A stretch of DNA of 64,000 bases from Bacteroidales bacterium (GCA_024401365.1 JAKSLE010000008.1:62001-126000), one strand, 5' to 3'. Shown: positions 36,400 to 44,471, numbered from the stretch's first letter. Notes: generated by a model not told the origin, from the sequence alone. Program-made: numbers and translations.

Positions 36400-38155
36400 G
36401 CTGTTTTAATCTATTTAATGTGTTGATAATTGCATCGATGTAATATTCTCTGTCCGATTTCTTATTTCCGTCGTAGGCATTGTCCTTTTCCCACTTGTAG
36501 AAATGTCCTGGCATTGGAGTATACACTTTCATGAAAACATTCTGCGTTCCAAGAGGTACAAAACTTCCTGACTTGACTCTATCCATAATGATTCGTCGTT
36601 TAGTAGAAAACGGAGATACCCTATAAGCTGCAGACCTATTTATATTGGCATTTAGCAATACGATATTTCCAATACTGTTCTGATCTACATTGTCATGACC
36701 CGACAAATCGCCTTCTATTAAGGTTATTATATCATTATACATCTCTTTAAATTCTTCAGGTTTCAGGTTAGATAGAGTCGCTGATACATTCTTAAGATTG
36801 TCATCAGTATCTTTTGCCTCTCTGACATAACACATGTATTTTTCTAGTTTTTCTTTATCAATTTTTTCTTCTAACATCTGACTATCTATTTCAAGGCCCT
36901 TCATCCACAATATCCATTCCACCTTCTTTTTGAGAGATTCAGATGCCGTCGCATGAATATGCTCCTTATCCCAATCTTCTTTCTTGTAAAGGTCAAAATG
37001 GAACTTGTCGTTAAAAGTGTACTCTTTATTTTTATCAACTGCTAATGAACAAAGAATATTAAACAACAATAGCACATTCTTAGTCCTGCCGTCCTTATAT
37101 TCCATTTTTCTTATTTCGTCGTCGGGTGGTATTGTCTCAATCACTCTTTTTCTTATTGTTTCCTTAAAGTCAGCCAGAGCCTTGTGTTCTCTATTAAGTC
37201 GCCAGATATCATGTAACTCATTGATGCTTTTATTCTCGATAAGATACCCAATAAGATTGTATAAATATTTATCATTATACCAACACATCATACGATTGAA
37301 TACTGCTTGTATTTCGTTCCATATCTCTCTTGTCGACTTATCTTCCTTATGTATTCTAACAATCTCATTAAAGGTATGCTGCTCGTCCTTCTCCCTATCT
37401 GTGCCACAATAAAGATCAAGCAAAAGTTCTATCCTGTTATACTCCTTAAAATAATCACTGTCAGCCTTGACAAGAAACAGGAAAAATTCGTCGTTTTGTA
37501 GTTTATACTCCATCTCATCCCATTCACATGCCATTCGTTCTATGGACGTACTATCTGTATTGGTCATAATGTATGCCTTGACAAGCTCTGCATTTGTAAG
37601 ACTTATCTTTGCATTATTAAGTCTCTCGAAATGAGCAGGTCCATCTTCAGGATTATCAAGTTCATACCAAATTATCTTGACATTCTTTTTGAGGTTATTG
37701 ATGAATTTTCCAAACTTACTTTCGTGTCGTTTAATAGCGTTATTTGCCTGATTGAAGTAATACGTATCACACGTTTCATATTTAACCTCATCTAGCATTC
37801 CTTTGTTTAACTTTTGCAAATAATTATTGCTTTTATCCCTTGATTCATACTCTATCTCATATAGAGGATACTTCGCCATGTTGAGAATTAGCCATATCGT
37901 TGTCAATCTCTGTTGTCCATCCACAAGTATATATTCATTAGACATTTTATCTTTGCGAGTAACAACAACTGGCTGCAAACAATAGTCAGAGAGGTCATTC
38001 TCGTCAATTTCACAAATGTCTTCAATAAGATGCTCAACATCCGTTTCCCTCCACTTATACCCACGCTGATAGCTAGGTATAAAGAACTTATACTTAGGAC
38101 TTCCGTTTTCTTGTTCTATAAGTTCACATATAGATATTAACTTAATCTTTGCCAT
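36383..38155 (-). CDS. DUF262-DUF1524 (GmrSD-like) nuclease, pair B
   Basis: 590 residues. FFIPSYQRGYKWRETDV (about 24-40) and ILVDGQQRLTTIWLILNM (about 74-91) are the DUF262 motifs, and FERLNNAKISLTNAELVKA is the second block. The nuclease domain has DWDKEHIHATASE (EHI, about 397) and NSIGNIVLLNANINRSAAYRVSPFSTKRR, the NxxLL...N pattern of DUF1524. About 85 residues shorter than the pair A homologue. Likely activity is NTP-regulated cleavage of foreign, possibly modified, DNA; this is inference from the family. Confidence 0.9.
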   Translation of the reverse strand: MAKIKLISICELIEQENGSPKYKFFIPSYQRGYKWRETDVEHLIEDICEIDENDLSDYCLQPVVVTRKDKMSNEYILVDGQQRLTTIWLILNMAKYPLYEIEYESRDKSNNYLQKLNKGMLDEVKYETCDTYYFNQANNAIKRHESKFGKFINNLKKNVKIIWYELDNPEDGPAHFERLNNAKISLTNAELVKAYIMTNTDSTSIERMACEWDEMEYKLQNDEFFLFLVKADSDYFKEYNRIELLLDLYCGTDREKDEQHTFNEIVRIHKEDKSTREIWNEIQAVFNRMMCWYNDKYLYNLIGYLIENKSINELHDIWRLNREHKALADFKETIRKRVIETIPPDDEIRKMEYKDGRTKNVLLLFNILCSLAVDKNKEYTFNDKFHFDLYKKEDWDKEHIHATASESLKKKVEWILWMKGLEIDSQMLEEKIDKEKLEKYMCYVREAKDTDDNLKNVSATLSNLKPEEFKEMYNDIITLIEGDLSGHDNVDQNSIGNIVLLNANINRSAAYRVSPFSTKRRIIMDRVKSGSFVPLGTQNVFMKVYTPMPGHFYKWEKDNAYDGNKKSDREYYIDAIINTLNRLKQHGCRE

Positions 38156-38212
38156 ATAACAATCTATTTACCTTACAAAGGTATTTAAAATATTGATTTA
38201 TAAATCTGCACA

Positions 38213-38248
38213 CAAAGTAAAAACATAGCTACGTAGAAAACATACATA
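38213..38248 (-). promoter_or_regulatory. Island promoter/operator, DUF262 pair B (degenerate)
   Basis: Minus strand: TATGTA-N8-ACGTAGC (38228-38248) then TTACTTTG (38213-38220). Same spacing as the other island promoters but with both half-sites altered, so regulator binding may be weaker or changed. Confidence 0.5.
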
Positions 38249-38267
38249 CGTTTCATAAATCCACACA

Positions 38268-39377
38268 TCAATCAGTATTCAGTTCGTAATTTGTACTGCG
38301 GCCACCCTCTTCTGTTTTCTTGAGCAACCCCTTCTCCAGTAAATCGGAGATGTCTCGCAGAGCTGTAGCCTGGGACGAATGAGTCATTTTTGCCCACTTT
38401 GAAGTATTGAGCTTCCCCTCAAAATTGCCCCAAAGCTTATTGAGAACTTTCGTCTGACGTTCGTTTAGAGGCACTTCACGGTATTTCTCCCAGAAGTGCG
38501 ACTTAGCAAGTACTCGGTCGACTGTGGATTGTGAATGCTGGATAGCCTTGCGTAATGTCTCAAGAAACCACTTGAGCCAAGGGGTGATATCTGCCCCCGA
38601 ACACGTGACCTTCTCGAGAGTTTCGTAGTACGCTTTTTTGTCTTGGAGAATCTGGGCAGACATGCTATAGAAGCGGTGTGGCATACCATCGGCACGGGAA
38701 AGAAGCATATCTGTGATGGTGCGTGTAAGGCGACCATTGCCATCGTCAAATGGGTGAATAACCACAAACCACAAGTGGGCAATGGCAGCCTTAAGGATAG
38801 GTTCAAAAGGGGCGTCAGACTCTACCCATTGGATGAATTCGTCCATCATAGGCGGAACAATGTCTGATGGAGGTGCTTCGTAGTGGACACGTTCCTTCCC
38901 CCAAGCGCCAGATACGACTTGCATAGGCTCTTCTCCTACACGGTAAGCACCGACAGTAATCTTATATAGCCCACTTCGACCATTAGGGAAAAGGGCGGAA
39001 TGCCAGGAGAAAAGACGATCGTGTGTCAATGGCGAATGATAATTGCGTACAGCGTCTATCATAATCTGTACGACACCTTCGGTATAATGGTCAGGCTCAG
39101 GGAGTCCTTCAACTTCTATGCCAAGGTTGCGTGCTACGGACGAGCGCACTTTGTCGGCATTGAGAATGACTCCTTCTATTTCTGACGATCTGAGTATATC
39201 CTCGGATATGATGTCCAATGAGGTGTTGTTTTGCATCTCAAATCCGAGACTAGACATGAGTCCCGAAATGTGACCTTCCATATTCCGTACGTCAGAAATT
39301 AGCGGTAATAGCTGGTCCGAATCCCAATTCAGTTCGGACAGCTTAGCATTCTGCCATATATATCTATTCATCGTCAT
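38268..39377 (-). CDS. Fic-domain protein (class II) with winged-helix C-terminus
   Basis: 369 residues. An N-terminal DUF4172-type region contains SSEIEG (about 65-70), matching the inhibitory-helix motif (S/T)xxxE(G/N). The Fic core has HPFDDGNGRLTR (about 213-224), the full HxFx(D/E)GNGRxxR active site, so AMP transfer to target hydroxyls is likely. The C-terminus (about 300-369) is a winged helix ending STNYELN. It lies between AAA copy B and DUF262 pair B, a position empty in cassette A. Its own TATATTTG -7 box is at 39395-39402 on the minus strand. Self-inhibition means no separate antitoxin is needed. Confidence 0.92.
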   Translation of the reverse strand: MTMNRYIWQNAKLSELNWDSDQLLPLISDVRNMEGHISGLMSSLGFEMQNNTSLDIISEDILRSSEIEGVILNADKVRSSVARNLGIEVEGLPEPDHYTEGVVQIMIDAVRNYHSPLTHDRLFSWHSALFPNGRSGLYKITVGAYRVGEEPMQVVSGAWGKERVHYEAPPSDIVPPMMDEFIQWVESDAPFEPILKAAIAHLWFVVIHPFDDGNGRLTRTITDMLLSRADGMPHRFYSMSAQILQDKKAYYETLEKVTCSGADITPWLKWFLETLRKAIQHSQSTVDRVLAKSHFWEKYREVPLNERQTKVLNKLWGNFEGKLNTSKWAKMTHSSQATALRDISDLLEKGLLKKTEEGGRSTNYELNTD

Positions 39378-39394
39378 ATATTATGGTTTGATGG

Positions 39395-39402
39395 CAAATA
39401 TA
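39395..39402 (-). promoter_or_regulatory. -7 box of the fic gene
   Basis: The minus strand reads TATATTTG (TAnnTTTG), 18 bp before the fic start codon. It lacks the island dyad, so fic may be controlled separately. Confidence 0.5.
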
Positions 39403-39500
39403 GTGAAATGATGAGAATAAACACATTATTCGCGTCATATTTTGACGAGAATAACTCCCCTATTCGCCTCAAACTGCATTTTTTTACAACGGTTCAAACC

Positions 39501-39536
39501 TGTGTCAAAATTCTGCACACCCCTCTCCTTACTTTG
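39501..39536 (+). promoter_or_regulatory. Island promoter/operator, AAA copy B
   Basis: TGTGTC-N8-GCACACC (39501-39521) followed by TTACTTTG (39529-39536), 30 bp before the ATG; the sequence is the same as at AAA copy A. Confidence 0.75.
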
Positions 39537-39565
39537 CAATCAGAAACCAATAAAAACATACTAAT

Positions 39566-41656
39566 ATGGAACAGACAACAATACACTACATCAAGGAAGC
39601 GGTTCGGAATCTTGAGAATTGCCAGCTACAAGGCCCTAAATACTCTGAGGCGTCTCTGCTCCTCCAGAAGATTAAGGACATTCTTAACTTACAGGATACC
39701 AATGAGGCCGCTATTTTTTCAATAGCTTTTACCCGTATGGCAGAGGGTCGTTCCACAGATTTGTCCGATATCGCAAGTCATATTGGTTGTTCGTCAATAG
39801 ATATTCTTGAGTATACTACAGCATTGTCACGACTCTCTAAGTCTGGTTATATTCAACCTAATGGCCGCAGAGCATCGAATGTCATTAAGCAAGATTTCGG
39901 TATAGATGATGTCGTTTCAAGTGCTATAATCGAGAACCGCCCTGTGGAGATAAAAGCCAATGACGGCAATTCACAACTATCTAAATATGATTTCTGTGAA
40001 GCCATCGGAAAGGATATTAAAGATTCTGGAGTTTCCACAAGCACTCTTATCAACCGTACGTCAGAATTGGAGGTTGAGTGTCAGCACCTGTCATTCATAC
40101 ACAATCTCAAAGCGCTTGCTCCTGATATAGAAGACCGCATCTTTTTCTATGACGTTTGTTATGATACCTTTGCCAAACAGGACAGACACTGCCGGGCCAT
40201 TACCTATATATCCCCAACGGTTACGGATATATATACCGACTACCGCAAGATAGTCAGTGTTCGCCGTAGCATGAACGAGGATTGCCATCCTCTCATGAAG
40301 GCTGGCCTTATTGAACGTCAGGAGGAAGAAACCATCCGTCTGACACATAAAGGAAAGAAGTTGTTTTTTGAGGAAGATCTGTCAGCCTTCAGCCCCTCGA
40401 AGTGCAAGGACATTTATGAGTTTCTGGATAAGCTTTATGAATTGTTCCATGATAACAACGAGTATGACAGCGATACAACGTGGCACCGTCTACACAGTAT
40501 TCTTAACGAGCTGGAGTCTGACAACGAACATTTGCCAGCCATAGCCGACGTGTGCAAATTAGTCACCAACAATGGAGAGCGTGTTCTTTTATACATCATT
40601 GCTTCAAATACAGTTGACGGATGTGATACCAACCTGAGCCGTGAAGTGAGAGCAATATGGCAACGAAACCAAAGAAAAACGGTTCTTGAGTCTTACAAAG
40701 ACAAAAAGGCTGAACTTCAGACCCATGGATTGGTGAACATAGAGAAAAACTCGTCTCTATATGGTGAAAATACCTTTATATATCTATCCGACAAAGGTCT
40801 GGAACTTATTCTGAGAGAGGATGCCGCTTTATACATCAACGACGAGACAAGCAAGAACCTTCTTAACCCAGATAAAATCAACAAGAAGTCTCTCTTCTTT
40901 TCCGAAGAGCTTGAATCGCAACTCTCGCTGGTTCGCAACAGTCTTATGGAGGATAACTACCGCAACCTTTGTGCGCGTCTTGAGGAGGCTCATCTTCCTA
41001 AGGGCATGAACATTCTTCTGTATGGAGAACCCGGCACAGGCAAGACTGAATCTGTTCTTCAAATGGCTAAGGCTACTGGTCGTGCTATCCTTCATGTGGA
41101 CATAAGCGAAACCAAGACTTGTTGGTTTGGCGAGAGCGAGAAACTCATCAAGAAGGTCTTTACCAACTACAAGGCACTTTGTGAGAAATCGGACCTGAAA
41201 CCTATTCTCCTATTCAACGAGGCTGATGCGGTATTCTCAAAACGTAAGGATGTCAATTCGTCCAACGTCGCCCAGACGGAGAATGCTATCCAGAATATAA
41301 TCCTGGAGGAGATGGAGAACATGGAGGGCATCATGATTGCAACAACCAACCTGGCAGATAATCTGGACGGGGCCTTCGAACGTCGTTTCCTCTTCAAGGT
41401 CCACTTCGACAAGCCTACATTGGAAGCCAAGAAAAGCATTTGGCAGAATAAAATGCCAATGCTCTCTGATACTGATGCTCAGTCTCTTGCCTCGCAACAC
41501 GACTTGAGCGGAGGCCAGATAGACAATATTGTCCGCAAATCCTTAATGCAGCAGATCATAGCTGGCGAACAGCCTTCGCTTGCTTCTTTATCTAAGCTTT
41601 GTAGCGATGAACGAATCCTGAGCAAGGGAAACAACAAGGTGGGATTCGGGAAATAA
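39566..41656 (+). CDS. Winged-helix AAA+ ATPase, copy B (intact)
   Basis: 696 residues. The N-terminal half (about 1-300) has helix-turn-helix-like segments (DLSDIASHIGCSSIDILEYTTALSRL, GYIQPNGRR) and a middle region of charged helices. The AAA+ module has Walker A GEPGTGKT (about 487-494), Walker B ILLFNEAD (about 545, Asn in place of the usual Asp), a sensor-type TTN and the arginine-finger segment FERRF (about 602). The lid region ends SGGQIDNIVRKSLM. It resembles single-module bacterial AAA proteins of the Ycf46/ClpX-adaptor style, probably a hexameric remodeller. Tail-to-tail with the HAD gene (2 bp). Likely partner of the DUF262 pair since both are duplicated together; the target is unknown. 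Confidence 0.85.
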   Translation: MEQTTIHYIKEAVRNLENCQLQGPKYSEASLLLQKIKDILNLQDTNEAAIFSIAFTRMAEGRSTDLSDIASHIGCSSIDILEYTTALSRLSKSGYIQPNGRRASNVIKQDFGIDDVVSSAIIENRPVEIKANDGNSQLSKYDFCEAIGKDIKDSGVSTSTLINRTSELEVECQHLSFIHNLKALAPDIEDRIFFYDVCYDTFAKQDRHCRAITYISPTVTDIYTDYRKIVSVRRSMNEDCHPLMKAGLIERQEEETIRLTHKGKKLFFEEDLSAFSPSKCKDIYEFLDKLYELFHDNNEYDSDTTWHRLHSILNELESDNEHLPAIADVCKLVTNNGERVLLYIIASNTVDGCDTNLSREVRAIWQRNQRKTVLESYKDKKAELQTHGLVNIEKNSSLYGENTFIYLSDKGLELILREDAALYINDETSKNLLNPDKINKKSLFFSEELESQLSLVRNSLMEDNYRNLCARLEEAHLPKGMNILLYGEPGTGKTESVLQMAKATGRAILHVDISETKTCWFGESEKLIKKVFTNYKALCEKSDLKPILLFNEADAVFSKRKDVNSSNVAQTENAIQNIILEEMENMEGIMIATTNLADNLDGAFERRFLFKVHFDKPTLEAKKSIWQNKMPMLSDTDAQSLASQHDLSGGQIDNIVRKSLMQQIIAGEQPSLASLSKLCSDERILSKGNNKVGFGK

Positions 41657-41658
41657 GT

Positions 41659-42171
41659 CTATAACGACAAAAGATACGCAATCACATTGTCTGCCATGGC
41701 TTTGGTTAGTCCTTTCTGGAAGCTGGTCTGGAACAGATGTGACTTTTGTTCATCTGAAGCAATTGGTTCGTCGTCAATGATTGCATAGTTGCTGATTCTG
41801 TGAGTCTTGAGATAGTCGGATATCTCAAGACTCTTGGGGTGAGGAATATTGAAATTGTCCAACGTCGACAGATCAGCATTCAACAGCCATTCGTCCGACA
41901 CTCCATTGCGTGTCACGTCGTTTATTTCTCCCATATATCCCCTTTCTTTCCACATCTGGCGCAATCCATCGAGGCCGTATATCCCCTTCCATGATGAGAT
42001 TACGACAATCTTTGCACCTGTCGCACGGACAATTCTATAAAGATTGTCCATTGCAACAGGCGAAAAAAGACGTCCATAATTATCCTCGCGAGGTTTGTCA
42101 GCCTCCTGAAGTTCACGCTGATAGTCCTCGGTATTGAGAACTCCATCAAAGTCGAGAAAGATGATTTTCAT
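41659..42171 (-). CDS. HAD-superfamily protein (HAD_SAK-like), copy B
   Basis: 170 residues, nearly identical to 32894-33409; differences are confined to the first ~25 residues (QRELQEADKP instead of QHELLEADKP, and no Ser2). Motifs FLDFDGVLN, VISSWKG and IIDDEP are all intact, so both copies should be catalytically competent. The near-identity contrasts with the divergent DUF262 genes around it, pointing to a more recent duplication or gene conversion of this segment. Confidence 0.8.
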   Translation of the reverse strand: MKIIFLDFDGVLNTEDYQRELQEADKPREDNYGRLFSPVAMDNLYRIVRATGAKIVVISSWKGIYGLDGLRQMWKERGYMGEINDVTRNGVSDEWLLNADLSTLDNFNIPHPKSLEISDYLKTHRISNYAIIDDEPIASDEQKSHLFQTSFQKGLTKAMADNVIAYLLSL

Positions 42172-42308
42172 ATATTATGACTTAAAGTTTTAAAAACATC
42201 GCCTACTGAACTTTTGCAAAGTTACACACCACCTGTGCAAAAAATGGACATACCCTTCACTTTTTACAATTCTATTCTTAAATCCTCTTTTTCACGAAAT
42301 CGTAAACC

Positions 42309-42344
42309 TGTGTCACATTTCTGCATACCCCTTCTGTTACTTTG
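42309..42344 (+). promoter_or_regulatory. Island promoter/operator, glycosylase-like gene
   Basis: TGTGTC-N8-GCATACC (42309-42329) followed by TTACTTTG (42337-42344); spacing identical to the AAA promoters although the surrounding sequence differs. Confidence 0.75.
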
Positions 42345-42372
42345 CAACATCAAACCAATAAATCATACAGAC

Positions 42373-42444
42373 ATGGACAGACAACTGCACCGTGATAGTA
42401 TGATACAGGGAAAAAATGTCAAACTTAAAATAGTAGCATTATGA
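42373..42444 (+). CDS. 23-codon leader ORF overlapping the glycosylase-like gene
   Basis: ATG at 42373, about 28 bp after the -7 box, opens MDRQLHRDSMIQGKNVKLKIVAL and stops with TGA inside the ATGA of the next start codon (42441). Placement in the 5' leader and the overlap suggest translational coupling; its first codons occupy the position that the AAA start has relative to its promoter. No family recognised. It may be a remnant start left when the glycosylase gene was joined to this promoter. Confidence 0.4.
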   Translation: MDRQLHRDSMIQGKNVKLKIVAL

Positions 42445-43448
42445 TACTAGAAAAAGATCTGCAGATAGCTTACAGCCAAGATTGGGAAAGTCTTGGAATT
42501 GTGATGAATGAAATCAATGCTGACATTCAAACTCCGTTTCTGCTTTCGGTGGCAAGAGGAGAAGGTGACGATGCTGATGAATCATGGTGGACAGAGGCCG
42601 ATATCCGAGTAATGTTTTTCGGTAAGGAAGCCAACCAGTGGGAAAACGAGGATACCGATGATCCTCTGGAGAGTGTTGAAGCGGCAATGGCTCTTTACAA
42701 GAACTTCTACAGTGTTCACTACAATTATGACGCACAGGTTGGTCACTTCTATACCGAAAATATGAAATCTTCCTTTTTCAGGGATGGTGTTAACGGCATA
42801 ATGTCTGAACTTGGTGTAAGATTTCCGGGCAAAAAGATAGCGTGTCTGACAAACAATATATCAAAATTGTCAACAAGTGAAGGGAAACCAGTAAGTGCAG
42901 GATTGCACGACATAGAGATGGAAGAACTTAGGGTTATTGTGAAGGAAATCAGAATACTCAAGCCAAACATCCTTATATTCTTTACAGGTCCAGGTAATAA
43001 CAAATATTTCAGATACATAAAGCAACATTTCCTAATGATTAACCAAGAGAAGCTTGGTGACGTGGAGGGAAGAGATGCCGTAAAGCTAATTATTCAAAGC
43101 AGTAATAGACTTGCCTATAAGACTCATCATCCGCAAGGTCACAAGAATCGTTGGGAGCATTATAATGCCATTCTCGATGATATCATGCTCAGCAACCAGA
43201 AGAGATCTGAGCAGTTTGTTCAATGTGCCCGATTTATTGTTGAGGTACAAAAGGCAACCTATTCGATGATTCAACGCGAGTTTGGTTTTACCTATAGCGA
43301 AGCTACGCATATCATGGACCAGTTATATGAAACAGGTATAATAGGTCCTGAAAATGCAGGTTCTCCCCGTAATGTTTTAATTCCAGATATGGACTCTCTG
43401 GAACAACATTTAGCAAGAATAAGGGATGAAAACAGAATATACTTTTGA
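42441..43448 (+). CDS. Uracil-DNA-glycosylase-like protein fused to an FtsK-gamma-like winged helix
   Basis: 335 residues. Residues about 1-240 resemble the UDG superfamily: first loop VMFFGKEANQW (about 57-67), strand and loop LKPNILIFFTGPGNN, and the late motif YKTHHPQGHKNRW (about 222-234). The C-terminal part (about 253-325: CARFIVEVQKATYSMIQREF, then YSEATHIMDQLYETGIIGP) has the pattern of the FtsK gamma domain, a winged helix that reads chromosome-orienting octamers. The 5'-truncated relative at 25370 lacks this tail. It has the island promoter and a short leader ORF. Possible role: base recognition or excision in foreign DNA, discriminated from the chromosome by FtsK-type sites. The glycosylase assignment is by motif only. 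Confidence 0.65.
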   Translation: MILEKDLQIAYSQDWESLGIVMNEINADIQTPFLLSVARGEGDDADESWWTEADIRVMFFGKEANQWENEDTDDPLESVEAAMALYKNFYSVHYNYDAQVGHFYTENMKSSFFRDGVNGIMSELGVRFPGKKIACLTNNISKLSTSEGKPVSAGLHDIEMEELRVIVKEIRILKPNILIFFTGPGNNKYFRYIKQHFLMINQEKLGDVEGRDAVKLIIQSSNRLAYKTHHPQGHKNRWEHYNAILDDIMLSNQKRSEQFVQCARFIVEVQKATYSMIQREFGFTYSEATHIMDQLYETGIIGPENAGSPRNVLIPDMDSLEQHLARIRDENRIYF

Positions 43449-43520
43449 CAGGATGCATAGATAACACGGAATCTGTACAACTCAGATATTGCAAGATGTC
43501 CAAAAATACATTATACAATC

Positions 43521-43928
43521 ATGATAAATATAGTAAAGCTTGCTTTAATGGCGTCTGTTATGGTGCTTGCTAGCTGCACTAATACTGGTCATGATAATAT
43601 CAACACGGATTGTTCCGAAACAGCAAAACTGGATTCGTCTGACATTTTCAACGATAAGGTTCTGTATGGCAGTTGGTTCACTCCTCACGAGGCTTCTATA
43701 ATAAACATCACTTTTAATAGGGATAACACTTTTGAGATGAACGACTATAAGCAGATGGGCAATATCTTTGTCCATCTTACTCGCGAAGGTTCTTATAGCG
43801 TCAATGGCGAAACCATCAAACTTAAGTGCAACGACGGCGAGGAACGTATATTTGAATGTATCGAAATAGAAGGTAGGATATACCTATGCAATAATAATAC
43901 AATGATGATAAAAGGATTGCTGAACTGA
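43521..43928 (+). CDS. Small lipoprotein, lipocalin-like
   Basis: 135 residues. A type II signal peptide ends at VLASC (Cys19 lipidated). The mature part has alternating beta strands (LYGSWFTP, IINITFNRDNTFEMNDY, EGSYSVNGETIKLKC, FECIEIEGRIYLC), the pattern of Bacteroidetes lipocalin-like lipoproteins. Begins 72 bp after the glycosylase-like gene without its own clear promoter, so cotranscription is possible. Function unknown. Confidence 0.6.
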   Translation: MINIVKLALMASVMVLASCTNTGHDNINTDCSETAKLDSSDIFNDKVLYGSWFTPHEASIINITFNRDNTFEMNDYKQMGNIFVHLTREGSYSVNGETIKLKCNDGEERIFECIEIEGRIYLCNNNTMMIKGLLN

Positions 43929-43938
43929 TATTTGTCAT

Positions 43939-44349
43939 ATGGAGAATAATCCAATCACAGACGTCGGAAAAATTTGGAGGCGCACGTAAGGATTTGTACA
44001 ATGGTAGGACATCTCCTCTTAAAAAGCCGACATCTGCCAATTCTTTTGACGTGGATTTGTTTTTTTGTCCGACTTCTCTTCCGATGCTGATGGCGTAGAC
44101 CAATTGTCTTCTTTCCAGAGTTTGTCTTCTAAGGGCAAACTCTGGAAAGCTGCTAAGGTCTTGTCTCAATTGGTTGATTGTCTGCTGGAAAGGTTTCCTG
44201 AGATCTCGCTGGATTGTTTTCATTGGGCATTGGGTACTGCTGCCATGTCGCGATATCGTATGCTGAAGAACGACAACCTCTTGTCTCATATTGAGGAGAT
44301 AAAACGGCATTTATGTTTGGTCGCTGCTTCTCAATATGGACTGGAATGA
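43939..44349 (+). pseudogene. Frameshifted hypothetical gene
   Basis: Starts ATG 43939 (MENNPITDVG), shifts frame near 43970 to continue KFGGARKDLYNGRTSPLKKP, and shifts again in a T-run (44059-44066) to continue SDFSSDADGVDQLSSF...YGLE to 44349. At least two indels are required. The segment GEK(I/F)GGARKD occurs near the start of large polyvalent proteins on Bacteroidetes mobile elements, so it is probably a decayed mobile-element gene. Not translated as one protein unless frameshifting occurs at the T-run. Confidence 0.5.
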
Positions 44350-44408
44350 TAATTACTGTAGATACTAATTGCATCCTTACAATCAAAAAAGCTCAGAATA
44401 GTCAAACT

Positions 44409-44444
44409 TGTGTCTTTTTTTTGCATACCTTGCAAATAATTTTG
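44409..44444 (+). promoter_or_regulatory. Island-type promoter/operator of the WYL regulator gene
   Basis: TGTGTC-N8-GCATACC (44409-44429) followed by TAATTTTG (44437-44444), a full TAnnTTTG box, 28 bp before the WYL start codon. Same dyad and spacing as upstream of the AAA, glycosylase-like and DUF262 genes, which points to autoregulation. Confidence 0.75.
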
Positions 44445-44471
44445 CAAGCAGAACTAAAAAACTGATTCAAG

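Noticed and set aside
41800..42137. Plus-strand ORFs opposite both HAD genes, present in two copies
   Set aside because: Duplicated only because the HAD gene is duplicated; no independent conservation or start signal.
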